Positions 32,094 through 40,762 are shown, numbered from the stretch's first letter. The stretch: 53,373 nt of DNA from Prochlorococcus sp. AG-355-A18 (GCA_003280985.1 QCDH01000008.1:1-53373), one strand, 5' to 3'. Translations and numbers: made by a program. The notes: generated by a model from the sequence alone, not told the origin.

Positions 32094-32110
32094 TTTACTA
32101 GATGGATATA

Positions 32111-32428
32111 TTACTCAACTTTAAATGGATCAATTATTTCTGCATTAGGACATTCGAATTCCCCAACAGCAACAAACTCTAAACGCAGCTTTAAGAAAGT
32201 TATAAATTTTTTATCCGTCGATAAAATAGCTGCAGGAGGCGATGGAATCTTTGCTTTTAGATCAACAAATTGGGTGGTTTGCAAAAATGATGGATTTTTT
32301 AAAAGCCAAAAATCTATTTCTTTATTATTTTCTTTATAGTTCCTCATCCTCTCTTTCAGTATCTCCTCAATTGGTTCTTCAACAGTTAAAAACTTTTCAC
32401 TTGCCGCGACGAAAAAATATGTTGTCAT
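32111..32428 (-). CDS. ycf54: Ycf54-like protein, accessory to Mg-protoporphyrin monomethyl ester cyclase
   Basis: A 105-residue soluble protein. The start MTTYFFVAASEKFLTVEEP, the block KEIDFWLLKNPSF and the end FLKLRLEFVAVGEFECP are the recognisable conserved pattern of Ycf54 (DUF2488). Ycf54 is needed for the aerobic cyclase that makes the fifth ring of chlorophyll, partnering AcsF/CycI in the cytoplasm or at the membrane. It lies 8 bases after pdxJ and 17 before recC, so a chlorophyll gene is embedded in a DNA-repair transcript. The assignment is by remembered family pattern. Confidence 0.85.
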   Translation of the reverse strand: MTTYFFVAASEKFLTVEEPIEEILKERMRNYKENNKEIDFWLLKNPSFLQTTQFVDLKAKIPSPPAAILSTDKKFITFLKLRLEFVAVGEFECPNAEIIDPFKVE

Positions 32429-32436
32429 TTTGAAAT

Positions 32437-33153
32437 TTAATTTAATGTAATTAGGGACTTCATTTCACGTACAGACTTTTCTAATCCTATCGCTAAAGCC
32501 CTTGCAACAATACTATGACCTATGTTTAGCTCATTCATATTGTTAATTGATGCAATTTTTTTAACATTATTATAGTTAAGGCCATGACCAGCATTTACAA
32601 CTAATCCAAGGTCATTTGCTAAATGTGTAGACTCTATAATCCTTTGGAGCTCTTTATATTGTTCAGATCCCGATAGCTCAGCATATTTTCCAGTATGTAA
32701 TTCTATAAAATCAAAGCCTATTTCTTTGGAATAATTTATCTGTTCACCAAGAGGATCAATAAATGCACTTACTTCTATATTTTCATCCTTTAAATCCCCA
32801 ACAGCCTTCTTAAGGTATTGCACATTACTTTTTAAATCCAACCCGCCTTCAGTAGTAACTTCCTCTCTTTTCTCGGGTACAAGCGTTACATAATCGGGAA
32901 GAATTTTTTTGGCAATTTCTAACATTTCTTCTGTAGCAGCCATCTCTAAATTGAGTTTTGTTTTAATAGTCTCTTTCAGAAGGAATACGTCCCTATCTTG
33001 TATATGTCTTCTATCTTCTCTTAGATGCACTGTTATGGAATCTGCCCCTCCTAATTCAGCTAAAAAAGCAAATTGCACAGGGTCAGGCTCGACAGTTTTC
33101 CTTGCTTGCCTTACATTTGCAATATGATCAATGTTTACTCCTAAAGTAGCCAT
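32437..33153 (-). CDS. pdxJ: Pyridoxine 5'-phosphate synthase
   Basis: A 238-residue TIM-barrel enzyme that condenses 3-amino-2-oxopropyl phosphate and deoxyxylulose 5-phosphate to PNP in the DXP-dependent B6 pathway. The N-terminus ATLGVNIDHIANVRQARK, the ADSITVHLREDRRHI block and the ELHTGKYAE motif identify it. The start is set at the ATG at 33153. The frame stays open upstream to 33291, but that extension is hydrophobic, unlike PdxJ, and runs into the divergent promoter region. First gene of the six-gene operon ending in recD. Confidence 0.95.
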   Translation of the reverse strand: MATLGVNIDHIANVRQARKTVEPDPVQFAFLAELGGADSITVHLREDRRHIQDRDVFLLKETIKTKLNLEMAATEEMLEIAKKILPDYVTLVPEKREEVTTEGGLDLKSNVQYLKKAVGDLKDENIEVSAFIDPLGEQINYSKEIGFDFIELHTGKYAELSGSEQYKELQRIIESTHLANDLGLVVNAGHGLNYNNVKKIASINNMNELNIGHSIVARALAIGLEKSVREMKSLITLN

Positions 33154-33253
33154 AATTTTGAAAATCTTAGTTTCTAGACAATCTAGTAACCGACCAATAA
33201 TAGCTAATAAAAAAAGGCAAACACTTAAATTATTAATATATAGTAAATAGAAC

Positions 33254-33928
33254 TTGAAGAAGAATTCCTTAAATATTTGGCATAAAATCAATCCTGCATT
33301 GGGATTTATTGCAATGTTCGTTACTCAGGACGTTGTTTTGAGGTTCTTTTTTAGAAAAAAGAAAATATTAAAAAATGGTTATTCGATTCCCATAAATTCC
33401 TCTATCATTTTGGCTCCGACCCACAGATCAAGATGGGACGGCTTAATACTCACAATGGCAATGGGTAGAAGGGTAACAAAAAAGGATTGTAGATTTATGG
33501 TTACTAAATCCGAAATGAGAGGAATACAAGGTTGGTTTTTAAAAAGACTTGGATGTTTTTCAATAAATCAATTATCGCCATCTCTCTCAGCTTTAAGATA
33601 TGCGATTGACCTTATAGAAAAAGGAGAACAACTAGTTGTTTTCCCCGAAGGAAAGATTAATAGATATGGGAAAAAATTAGTTCTCAAAGAAGGACTATAT
33701 AGATTAGCTAGATTAGCTACCAAAAAAACCACCTCTATAACTATAATTCCTATTGGAATTGCTTACAGCAAAATACCTCCGAACTTTAGGGGCGAATTTT
33801 GTTTATCCTTTGGAAAACCAATACCAATTAATGATTACTCAAGCTTTACTATCAATGACTTTAATAAATTTCTAAATGAAAAAATGACTCAAGAGGAAGA
33901 AAAAGCATTAAAAAATGTAGGTAGATGA
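33254..33928 (+). CDS. PlsC-like 1-acyl-glycerol-3-phosphate acyltransferase
   Basis: A 224-residue membrane-associated acyltransferase. The catalytic HX4D is in APTHRSRWDGL (about residues 56-66). The FPEGKINRYG motif (about 134-143) and the IIPIGIAYS strand complete the PlsC pattern. The expected product is phosphatidic acid, the substrate of CdsA, also encoded in this window. The start shown is TTG; a later in-frame ATG at 33314 would remove the hydrophobic N-terminus and still keep the catalytic motifs. Divergent from pdxJ. Confidence 0.88.
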   Translation: MKKNSLNIWHKINPALGFIAMFVTQDVVLRFFFRKKKILKNGYSIPINSSIILAPTHRSRWDGLILTMAMGRRVTKKDCRFMVTKSEMRGIQGWFLKRLGCFSINQLSPSLSALRYAIDLIEKGEQLVVFPEGKINRYGKKLVLKEGLYRLARLATKKTTSITIIPIGIAYSKIPPNFRGEFCLSFGKPIPINDYSSFTINDFNKFLNEKMTQEEEKALKNVGR

Positions 33929-33959
33929 ATCTGTAATAAGTTACTATGAAATCTAATTA

Positions 33960-34487
33960 TTGAAAAAGAAAATGAAATTCTTAAAATTAATACCAATTTT
34001 ATTTATATTTTTTGGAAATGTTCCTTACAAAAATGAAGTTCATGCAGAAGTAAAGAATCCAGAAGACTTTAGAGTCCTCTCAAATGAAAGTAAAAAGCTT
34101 TCCATCTCAAACGTCGAATATTTTATAAAAGAAGGTGATAAATATATTAAAAACGGCGATTTTGAAAAAGCTAAGGATTTTTATTTAGACGCTAGAAAAT
34201 TAGCAAAGCAACTTGCGTCTTTTTATTCTGATTTAAATTCATCGTTCAAAGGAATTGATGCGAGAATCCCCAATGAAATGCAAAGGAAAGGTAAGCAAAC
34301 ATTACAAATTTTGGCAGAATCAAATGAAAGATTAGCTTCTTTGTATATAAAAACTGAAAAGTCTGAGGTTGCAGTACCCCTACTTGTTGAGACAATTAGA
34401 ATAATGTCACCTGATAGCCCTGAAGGCAAAGAAGCTTATGAAAGATTGATCCAACTAGGATTTGTTGAGACAAAATACAAAGGTTAA
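33960..34487 (+). CDS. Exported helical-repeat (TPR-like) protein
   Basis: A 175-residue protein. A signal peptide covers about residues 5-28 and cleavage is likely near VHAEVK. The mature part is helical, with a TPR-like unit EGDKYIKNGDFEKAKDFYLDA (about 58-78, two residues of which vary from consensus) and a second helical pair near ASLYIKTEKSEVAVPLLVET. The function is unknown. A start at the TTG or at the ATG 12 bases later are both possible. It lies 31 bases after the acyltransferase gene and 12 before bolA. Confidence 0.75.
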   Translation: MKKKMKFLKLIPILFIFFGNVPYKNEVHAEVKNPEDFRVLSNESKKLSISNVEYFIKEGDKYIKNGDFEKAKDFYLDARKLAKQLASFYSDLNSSFKGIDARIPNEMQRKGKQTLQILAESNERLASLYIKTEKSEVAVPLLVETIRIMSPDSPEGKEAYERLIQLGFVETKYKG

Positions 34488-34499
34488 TTAAAATTTACT

Positions 34500-34730
34500 A
34501 TGATTACTAAAACTGAAGTTATTAAATTAATAACTAAAAAAATCCCAAGTTCCCAAGTTTTTGTTGAAAACCTTAAGGGAAATGATCATTTGCAAGTTAC
34601 TGTAATTGCATCTGAATTCAATGGTTTATCATTAGTTAAACAACACCAGCTAGTATATTCTGCTTTAAAGGAAGAATTAGCTTCAGAGGCTATCCATGCA
34701 CTGGCATTAAAAACAGAAACTCCTAATTGA
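34500..34730 (+). CDS. bolA: BolA-family protein
   Basis: A 76-residue BolA/YrbA-type protein: a short class I fold with the conserved GNDHLQVTVIASEFNG region and the KQHQLVYSAL helix, whose His and the C-terminal IHALALKT His can share an Fe-S cluster with a monothiol glutaredoxin. That partner gene begins 3 bases downstream, an arrangement widely conserved and strongly supporting the call. Confidence 0.93.
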   Translation: MITKTEVIKLITKKIPSSQVFVENLKGNDHLQVTVIASEFNGLSLVKQHQLVYSALKEELASEAIHALALKTETPN

Positions 34731-34733
34731 ATT

Positions 34734-35057
34734 ATGGACAACCTAACAAAAGATAAAATACAAAAACTGATTGAATCTAATCCAGTGATGGTTTTCATGA
34801 AAGGGACAAAATTAATGCCTCAATGCGGTTTTTCCAACAATGTAGTTCAAATACTAAATTCTTTAGGAGTAGAATTTGGTACGTTTGATGTTTTAAGTGA
34901 TTTCGCAATCAGAGAAGGTATCAAAGAATATTCAGATTGGCCTACAATTCCTCAAGTTTACTTAAAAGGAGAATTTCTTGGGGGATCAGACATTCTTATT
35001 GAGATGTACAATTCTGGATCTCTTAAAGAAAAAATAGAAATTGAATTAGCGTCTTAA
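34734..35057 (+). CDS. grxD: Monothiol glutaredoxin (Grx4/GrxD type)
   Basis: A 107-residue CGFS glutaredoxin. The active site is KGTKLMPQCGFSN (C31), followed by the glutathione-binding WPTIPQVYLKGEFLGGSDI. Such proteins carry or transfer 2Fe-2S clusters and bind BolA. The adjacent bolA (3 bases upstream) is the expected partner. It ends 48 bases before the convergent 89-residue hypothetical gene. Confidence 0.95.
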   Translation: MDNLTKDKIQKLIESNPVMVFMKGTKLMPQCGFSNNVVQILNSLGVEFGTFDVLSDFAIREGIKEYSDWPTIPQVYLKGEFLGGSDILIEMYNSGSLKEKIEIELAS

Positions 35058-35105
35058 GACAATTAGTGAGTATAAATACTGTATTGGTTAATAAAAATTA
35101 ATATT

Positions 35106-35375
35106 TTAAATCCTTTTTTTATCAAAAAAACCTTTATTTCCATCTCCATTTGGATCAATAAAACTTGACGGATCTAAAATCCATCTTTCAATTAATCTTT
35201 CTAATTTTTCTTGATCCTTTTGCCCTAAACTACTGCAATTCCTCAATGCTTGAAGATAACCATCACTATATAATTTAAGATCAGATGGCGTATGAAAACG
35301 AGTAACTAAGTCCTGGCAACTATCGCAAATTGACTGAAAATGACGAATTGCTTTGGGGTTTTCAAATGATGTCAT
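35106..35375 (-). CDS. Small conserved hypothetical protein
   Basis: An 89-residue soluble helical protein that I do not recognise. Two cysteines sit close together in SICDSCQDL (C17 and C20) and one later in RNCSSLG. The end WILDPSSFIDPNGDGNKG is glycine- and aspartate-rich. It is divergent from the response-regulator gene, with 86 bases between the starts. No function is assigned. Confidence 0.72.
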   Translation of the reverse strand: MTSFENPKAIRHFQSICDSCQDLVTRFHTPSDLKLYSDGYLQALRNCSSLGQKDQEKLERLIERWILDPSSFIDPNGDGNKGFFDKKRI

Positions 35376-35461
35376 AATTCGATAAATTCTGATTTTTATT
35401 TTGCATTTGTTATACCTTATTAAGAACGATCAAAAATTGCCTGGCCCAACAGTAATTAAGA

Positions 35462-36199
35462 ATGCAATCAACTGAGCAAATCTTAGCTTCAACTCCTGGC
35501 AGTTCACAATTGCCTGCGAGCTCTCAAACCCCCTCAAGAGTTCTAGTTGTTGAACCTCACCCCACACTTAGAACAGTACTTGTGCAAAGGCTTCGCCAAG
35601 ATGGCCATTTAGCTGCAGCAGTAGGTACAGCTGCAGAAGCTATTGACTTATGCAGAGAACAATCACCTGACTTATTAGTTAGCGCGGAAATCCTCGAGCA
35701 GAATACTGCAATGAGACTAGCTCAACAACTAGGGTCTTCAGTAATAGTTTTAACGGCAAGATCAGGTGTTGAAGCATTAGTAAATCTATTAGATGAAGGG
35801 GCAGATGATGTTCTCAGAAAACCTTTTGGACTTGAGGAGCTTGCAGCACGATGCAGAACACTCCTGAAAAGGGGGAGAATAGGATTACAAGAAAAAGTTG
35901 AGGTTGGACCTTTAGAGGTTCATCTCCTTTTAAGACAAGTTACTCTTAGTGAGAAGCCCGTAGAATTAAGCCCTAGGGAGTTTGCACTTCTTTGCGCTCT
36001 TTTGATGCCACCTGGAATGGTAAGAAGTCGTCAAGAGCTCTTAAGGATGGCCTGGCCGCCTTTCAGTGGTGGTCCTAGGTCTGTAGATACTCAAGTATTA
36101 ACTTTGCGTAGAAAATTAGAACAGGCTGGATTGGGAGAAGGTGGGGGCATAACCACTGTTAGACAACAAGGTTATAGATTCAGTATTGATAATATTTAA
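35462..36199 (+). CDS. OmpR-family response regulator with an aspartate-less receiver
   Basis: A 245-residue protein. A receiver-like domain (about 25-140) is followed by a winged-helix DNA-binding domain (about 145-242, with VELSPREFALLCALLM and the recognition helix GPRSVDTQVLTLRRKLE). The receiver keeps the signalling Thr (VLTARSG) and Lys (LRKPFG). The phospho-acceptor position reads Ala/Glu (in SPDLLVSAEIL), and the acidic pair near the N-terminus is EP instead of DD. Classical phosphorylation is therefore unlikely. Codon use is noticeably richer in G+C than in its neighbours. It overlaps the next convergent gene by 4 bases. Confidence 0.88.
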   Translation: MQSTEQILASTPGSSQLPASSQTPSRVLVVEPHPTLRTVLVQRLRQDGHLAAAVGTAAEAIDLCREQSPDLLVSAEILEQNTAMRLAQQLGSSVIVLTARSGVEALVNLLDEGADDVLRKPFGLEELAARCRTLLKRGRIGLQEKVEVGPLEVHLLLRQVTLSEKPVELSPREFALLCALLMPPGMVRSRQELLRMAWPPFSGGPRSVDTQVLTLRRKLEQAGLGEGGGITTVRQQGYRFSIDNI

Positions 36200-36702
36200 T
36201 TTAGAAAAGCAAAAAGTTCACCAATAATCATTAAAATTGATAGTAATGTCAGTAATTTATATGTCCATAGTGGTGATATGTAAGATATTTCATTAATATC
36301 AATACCAGTATTACTGGAAACAATTAATAAAAATTTTTCAAATTTTTCCACTCTTTGTGGGACAAGAAAATTATCACCTTGAAAAGTATTAAAAAAATAA
36401 ACTTTACTACCCTGACTGGTTGGTAAAGATTTGATTAATTTAATATCTTTCCAAGAAATCTCCCAATTTTTTTTTCCTAAGAATTTAGAAATAAAGCTAC
36501 TTTTATATGAAATTTTATTACTGCATGTTTCTACATAATCACTAGTGATATTGATTATCAAATAAAGCCCAAGGGTAAAAATTATAACAGAGGGGATTTT
36601 TAATTTTTCGATTGAAATAAATGGTAAAGGAATTGTAAGCGCTAAATAAAGAGAAATTAACGAAATTTTTACAAAAAAAAGAGTTTTAAATTTTTCTATC
36701 AT
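36196..36702 (-). CDS. Hypothetical membrane protein
   Basis: A 168-residue protein. Two adjacent transmembrane helices lie at about 13-53, a soluble strand-rich part at about 55-145 (with SWKDIKLIKSLPTSQGSKV) and a C-terminal helix at about 150-167. The layout resembles bacterial PH-like membrane proteins, but no family signature is clear. It is 15 bases downstream of crtH on the same strand, so probably co-transcribed. Its 3' end overlaps the response-regulator gene by 4 bases. Confidence 0.7.
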   Translation of the reverse strand: MIEKFKTLFFVKISLISLYLALTIPLPFISIEKLKIPSVIIFTLGLYLIINITSDYVETCSNKISYKSSFISKFLGKKNWEISWKDIKLIKSLPTSQGSKVYFFNTFQGDNFLVPQRVEKFEKFLLIVSSNTGIDINEISYISPLWTYKLLTLLSILMIIGELFAFLN

Positions 36703-36717
36703 TTCAGAAGGATCCTT

Positions 36718-38262
36718 TTAATCGGGCAATTTAAAACTGTTGATGTTTAACTTTGCACCTATTTTGTGAGCGCATGCATATCCACTAAAAGCAACTGCAT
36801 TTAGGCCTTGGCCAGGGAAGCATGAATCACCTACACAATAAAGGTTTTGAATTTTTGTAGTGTTGAAAGGCATTGGCAAAAGTCCAAGCAACTTTTTACT
36901 GGGAATTGGTCCATAACTACCTTCATATCTTCCAAGAAACTTTTTATGAGTTTTGGGAGTACCAATTTCTTTGTGATCAATATTTTGTTCAAGATTAGGA
37001 AGAACTGTTGATATTTTTTCTACAAGGAAAGAAAAATATTTTTCTTTCTTTTGCAAATATTCTTTTCTTGATAGGCCTTCCCATTCACTCATCGATGAAG
37101 GAGTAAATGCATGTACGATATGTTTACCTTCAGGAGCCAAAGACGAGTCAAGCAAAGTAGGTATAGAAACAAAAATAACTCCCTTTTCGCTTTCTAATGC
37201 CTCCCAATTTTCAACGATTATATGATGACAATTAAAATTATCGGGTATTAGATTTTTTTCTACTCCAAGGTGAATGGAAACAAAAGAAGGTGAGGGTTTA
37301 TAAGTTTCTGACCACTTATATTCAATTTTTGGCACGTTTTTGCTAGAAATTAATCCTTTAGTATTATCTTTTAATCCAAATGTATCCCATCTAGTAGAGT
37401 TGGATACAATGATTTTTGAATATATCTCTTCCCCATTTGAGAGCTTAACTCCTACCGCTTTCTCATCCTTTAAGAGGATTTCAGTCACATTGGCTTTGTA
37501 TCTAACTTTTCCTCCTAATTTTTCAATACCAGAAACAAACTTCTCTGCTATCGTTCCAACTCCCCCTTTTGGATAATTTATCCCCCCAGCATGCCTATCT
37601 GTAAATACCATTCCCGCATTAATCATAGGAGTTTTTAGAGCTGGCATTACAGACCAACAAAAACATTCGATATCAATAAATTTTAAAAGTTCAGGATCTT
37701 TTATAAACTTTCTCGCAACATCTCCTGCATTTGCAGGTAACCATCTAGCTAACCCTAAACAGGATAATGGAGATTTAAAGAAAACTTTAAAAAGATAACT
37801 CGGATCCTCTATTGATAAAAGAGGCATTGAATCTAAACATTTAAATACACTGGCACAAGTATCATAGAATTTCTTGATACCTTTTTTTTCATTGGGGAAA
37901 CTAGCTGATAATTTGCTTATAAATTGCTCATAATTTTTATCTACAGAAATATTAAAGTTATGTGGTAAGTGATATTCCAGTTGAACAGGATCCGGAATAG
38001 TTTCGCATTTTTCATTCACATCTTTCAAAGCACGTGTTAATAAATTTGTATAACCTTTTTCTCCAAATCCAAAAATCATTGAAGCCCCTACATCAAAGGT
38101 ATAGCCTTTTCTCTTGAAAGAGCCTCCACTTCCTCCTGGAATAATATATTTTTCAAGAACTAATACTTGAGCTCCTTTCGCTGCCAATTGTGAAGCAGTT
38201 ACTAACCCTCCTATTCCTGAGCCAATAATAATTGCATCGAAGTTTTCCTTATTTAATACCAT
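36718..38262 (-). CDS. crtH: Carotenoid cis-trans isomerase CrtH (CrtISO)
   Basis: A 514-residue FAD-dependent isomerase that converts poly-cis lycopene intermediates to all-trans lycopene on the route to beta-carotene and zeaxanthin. The dinucleotide fold IIGSGIGGLVTASQLAA is at the N-terminus. It is followed by LEKYIIPGGSGGSFKRKGY and the C-terminal FAD segment NLYCVGDSCFPGQGLNAVA, both typical of CrtISO. Related desaturases share these motifs, but the overall pattern and length favour CrtH. It is 24 bases after trmFO. Confidence 0.92.
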   Translation of the reverse strand: MVLNKENFDAIIIGSGIGGLVTASQLAAKGAQVLVLEKYIIPGGSGGSFKRKGYTFDVGASMIFGFGEKGYTNLLTRALKDVNEKCETIPDPVQLEYHLPHNFNISVDKNYEQFISKLSASFPNEKKGIKKFYDTCASVFKCLDSMPLLSIEDPSYLFKVFFKSPLSCLGLARWLPANAGDVARKFIKDPELLKFIDIECFCWSVMPALKTPMINAGMVFTDRHAGGINYPKGGVGTIAEKFVSGIEKLGGKVRYKANVTEILLKDEKAVGVKLSNGEEIYSKIIVSNSTRWDTFGLKDNTKGLISSKNVPKIEYKWSETYKPSPSFVSIHLGVEKNLIPDNFNCHHIIVENWEALESEKGVIFVSIPTLLDSSLAPEGKHIVHAFTPSSMSEWEGLSRKEYLQKKEKYFSFLVEKISTVLPNLEQNIDHKEIGTPKTHKKFLGRYEGSYGPIPSKKLLGLLPMPFNTTKIQNLYCVGDSCFPGQGLNAVAFSGYACAHKIGAKLNINSFKLPD

Positions 38263-38286
38263 TTTTTGGATCTTTGATAATTAATC

Positions 38287-39699
38287 TTAGTAAATTTTGC
38301 TGAGTAAGTGGTCCTTATCAGAACAAGAATCTAGTTTATTTTTAAAGTTATTCAAGGCTTCTGTAGATCTTTCTTGATAAGCTTTGTACCTTAATCTTTT
38401 ATCTTTTATTCTTTTAGTTAGTTCTGGCACCAAACCAAATGAAGCAGGCATTGGTTGAAATTTATTCTTTTTCTGATTAGATAATATTTGATTTTTGTTA
38501 CTGATAAAATTCATTAGAGAACCAATCATTGATTCATCGGGAAAACTTACTGGTTTTTTACCCTTAGCTAATAAGGATGCATTTATTCCCGCAAGCAAGC
38601 CTCCTGCAGCTGCTGCTGCATAACCTTCCGTCCCGGTTATTTGACCCGCAGCAAAAAGGTTTTCTCTTTTCATAAATTGCAATGTTGGTAACAGTAATTT
38701 TGGAGATTCTAAAAAAGTATTTCTATGCATTACTCCAAAACGTACAAACTCAGCCTTTTTTAAACCAGGAATCATCCTAAATATTCTTTTTTGCTCAGAC
38801 CATTTGAGGTTAGTTTGAAAACCTACCATATTTAGTAATTTCCCTTCTAAATCTTCTTTCCTTAATTGGACAACTGCATGAGGTCGCTTTTTTAATCTGT
38901 TTTCCCTATCAAATAAATCTCCCCATTTTGGATTCCACAAACCAATAGATTTCAATGGTCCATATCTCATTGTATCAACTCCCCTTCTAGCAATTTCTTC
39001 AATTGGTAAGCAAGCTTCAAAGAAATTAGCTGATTCTTTCTCAAAGTCTTTTAAATTAGCTTGTTCTCCTTCTATTAGTTCATTCCTGAAATGGATGTAA
39101 TCATTTTCATCCATAGGGCAATTTAGATATGCAGGATCACCTTTGTCGTACCTACTAGCTTTAAATACAATCTCTTGATCAATAGTATCTCCATAAATAA
39201 TAGGGCTAGCAGCATCAAAAAAATGACACGCATCGATACCTGTAAAAGCTTGAATTTTATAAAACAATTCATCAGCAGTTAATGGACCAGTTGCGAGGAT
39301 AGTTATATTTTCTTTGCTTGGGAGATCTAATTGTTCAAATCTCTTAATTTCAATTAAGGGATGATTGGATAAAGCATCGGTTAAAGCGATACTAAATTTA
39401 GATCTATCAACCGCCAAAGCACCCCCTGCTGGAACAGCAAACTTATCTGCTGTTTGAACTATCAATGATTTAAAAATTCTGAGTTCTTTTTGTAATAGAC
39501 CAGCAGCTCTATCAGGACTTAAAGCTCCAAAACTATTACTACAAACCAATTCTCCAAATTCACTCGTATGATGAGCTGGAGTTGATTTGATAGGTCTCAT
39601 TTCAACTAGTTTGACCGGTACACCAGAATTTGCTAGTTGCCACGCAGCTTCTGATCCTGCAAGACCAGCACCAATAACTATTACTTCTTTATCTAACAA
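38287..39699 (-). CDS. trmFO: Folate-dependent tRNA (uracil-54-C5)-methyltransferase
   Basis: A 470-residue FAD enzyme that methylates U54 of tRNA with methylenetetrahydrofolate. The N-terminal [17 protein letters not shown], the EMRP motif after it and the [15 protein letters not shown] block (nucleophilic Cys region) are diagnostic. The [19 protein letters not shown] segment near residue 360 is also typical. The start is a TTG 6 bases after the psbY stop; no better in-frame start precedes the glycine-rich loop. Confidence 0.95.
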   Translation of the reverse strand: MLDKEVIVIGAGLAGSEAAWQLANSGVPVKLVEMRPIKSTPAHHTSEFGELVCSNSFGALSPDRAAGLLQKELRIFKSLIVQTADKFAVPAGGALAVDRSKFSIALTDALSNHPLIEIKRFEQLDLPSKENITILATGPLTADELFYKIQAFTGIDACHFFDAASPIIYGDTIDQEIVFKASRYDKGDPAYLNCPMDENDYIHFRNELIEGEQANLKDFEKESANFFEACLPIEEIARRGVDTMRYGPLKSIGLWNPKWGDLFDRENRLKKRPHAVVQLRKEDLEGKLLNMVGFQTNLKWSEQKRIFRMIPGLKKAEFVRFGVMHRNTFLESPKLLLPTLQFMKRENLFAAGQITGTEGYAAAAAGGLLAGINASLLAKGKKPVSFPDESMIGSLMNFISNKNQILSNQKKNKFQPMPASFGLVPELTKRIKDKRLRYKAYQERSTEALNNFKNKLDSCSDKDHLLSKIY

Positions 39700-39705
39700 A
39701 TTGGA

Positions 39706-39822
39706 TTAATCCTTACCCAAAAAGTCCCTATTGAATTGTTCTCTTGCTGGTTTTTGTATATTAAAAATAACCCATGCTAAAGCAGCAATAATGGGTGCAA
39801 AAACTACGATTGTTCTAAGCAT
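39706..39822 (-). CDS. psbY: Photosystem II protein PsbY
   Basis: A 38-residue single-helix protein too short for routine ORF calling. It starts [20 protein letters not shown] and ends in [12 protein letters not shown], matching the Prochlorococcus-type PsbY at the periphery of photosystem II near cytochrome b559. A GAGGA ribosome-binding site lies 9 bases before the ATG. trmFO follows 6 bases later, so this photosystem gene is probably transcribed with trmFO and crtH. Confidence 0.88.
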
Positions 39823-39928
39823 TTTAGAAATCCTCTTATTTAATTAAATTATTTTAACTTTTAACTGTAAATTTAGAGAGAAATTTTAATTTTTTATTTC
39901 ATAAGTTAAGAATTGTTTTTCTATTGTT

Positions 39929-39956
39929 CAACTTGAGATAAAAAGTTGTTTTTTTT
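39929..39956 (+). terminator. Rho-independent terminator without an obvious upstream gene
   Basis: CAACTT, an 8-base loop, AAGTTG and eight T. On the plus strand there is no gene immediately upstream (psbY is on the other strand). It could end a short RNA starting in 39823-39928 or block read-through into tRNA-Lys. Confidence 0.5.
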
Positions 39957-40000
39957 ACCTTAAAAAGGGATAATTCCATATGTACTCAATTTTACAAAAT

Positions 40001-40072
40001 GGGTCGCTAGCTCAGCGGTAGAGCATCCGGCTTTTAACCGGCTGGTCCTGAGTTCGAATCTCAGGCGACCCA
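40001..40072 (+). tRNA. tRNA-Lys (anticodon TTT)
   Basis: A complete cloverleaf: acceptor GGGTCGC/GCGACCC, D-arm GCTC/GAGC, anticodon loop CTTTTAA, T-arm CTGAG/CTCAG with TTCGAAT, and discriminator A. CCA is not encoded. The outermost anticodon-stem pair is T-C, a mismatch. It lies between psbY and the hli gene. No partial copy of it is seen in this window, so it is not an occupied attachment site here. Confidence 0.97.
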
Positions 40073-40081
40073 CATTTTTAC

Positions 40082-40449
40082 TGAGTGCATTATCTTAATA
40101 GTGAAAGACAATAGATCCAAAATTAAAAATAAACATATCTCCATATTCATGTGGCTTTAAATTATTCATGATTCTGTGTTAAGTTTCGGAGAAATTCTAT
40201 CCTAGATAAATCTATGATTATCATCAAGGTGTTCAAAAAACAGTTATAAATACAATTAATTTGCGGAGAATAATTTTTTATTTATTTAAAACTTCAATTA
40301 ATTTTTTATGAATTATCTAAAATTTCTTTTTTTAATGCTTATTTGACAATAGATAAAATTATTGCTCAATACATTTTTGTGGCATTACTGTATATATTTG
40401 ACAATATTTTCACTAAATAATGTATTTCCGCAAAAAAACTAAAAAATAC
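40082..40449. other. Gene-free AT-rich stretch between tRNA-Lys and hli
   Basis: No coding frame of credible length or composition on either strand. Only short A/T tracts and two TTTGACAATA-like words (near 40341 and 40396) stand out. The hli promoter begins immediately after. Confidence 0.6.
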
Positions 40450-40479
40450 TTTACAAAGCTTCATAATCTCTGTTACAAT
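40450..40479 (+). promoter_or_regulatory. Sigma-70-type promoter of the hli gene
   Basis: A -35 TTTACA and a -10 TACAAT separated by 18 bases, ending 27 bases before the hli ATG. This is a close match to the housekeeping consensus and gives a short leader, as expected for a strongly expressed small gene. Confidence 0.6.
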
Positions 40480-40506
40480 GATTAATATAATTCTTTAATT
40501 TTTATC

Positions 40507-40614
40507 ATGACACCTGAAGCAGAACGTTTTAACGGTTGGGCAGCAATGCTAGGTTTCGTTGCAGCGGTTGGCGCATATGTAACAACTGGACAAATTATTC
40601 CAGGATGGTTTTAA
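40507..40614 (+). CDS. hli: High-light-inducible protein (single-helix Hli/Scp)
   Basis: A 35-residue protein with the chlorophyll-binding helix of the LHC superfamily: AERFNGWAAMLGFVAAVGAY, then TTGQIIPGWF. The Glu-Arg and Asn-Gly residues that bind chlorophyll are all present. Hli proteins protect photosystem II assembly intermediates in the thylakoid under stress. This is the short form without an N-terminal extension, of the kind present in many copies in high-light Prochlorococcus and in cyanophages. It has its own promoter and a strong hairpin downstream. Confidence 0.95.
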   Translation: MTPEAERFNGWAAMLGFVAAVGAYVTTGQIIPGWF

Positions 40615-40700
40615 ATTCTAATCATTCAGAATTAAAAAATCATTTATTAACATCCTTCACAAGACGTGAACATAATAGATATTAATCATATCTAAATTAT

Positions 40701-40762
40701 CCTCAAGTTTATGAAATTCTTGTATCATACTACAATTTCAGACAAACTTGAGGTTTTTTTTT
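40701..40762 (+). terminator. Long nested hairpin with T-run downstream of hli
   Basis: Outer perfect stem CCTCAAGTTT/AAACTTGAGG (40701-40710, 40744-40753). Inside it lies GAAATT/AATTTC, and after a 3-base bulge GTA/TAC. A nine-T run follows. It probably ends the hli mRNA 87 bases after the stop. The length of the structure would also suit the 3' end of a separate small RNA. Confidence 0.75.

Noticed and set aside
33154-33291. Upstream in-frame extension of pdxJ
   Set aside because: The extra 46 residues are hydrophobic and not part of the PdxJ family. The ATG at 33153 gives the standard N-terminus.
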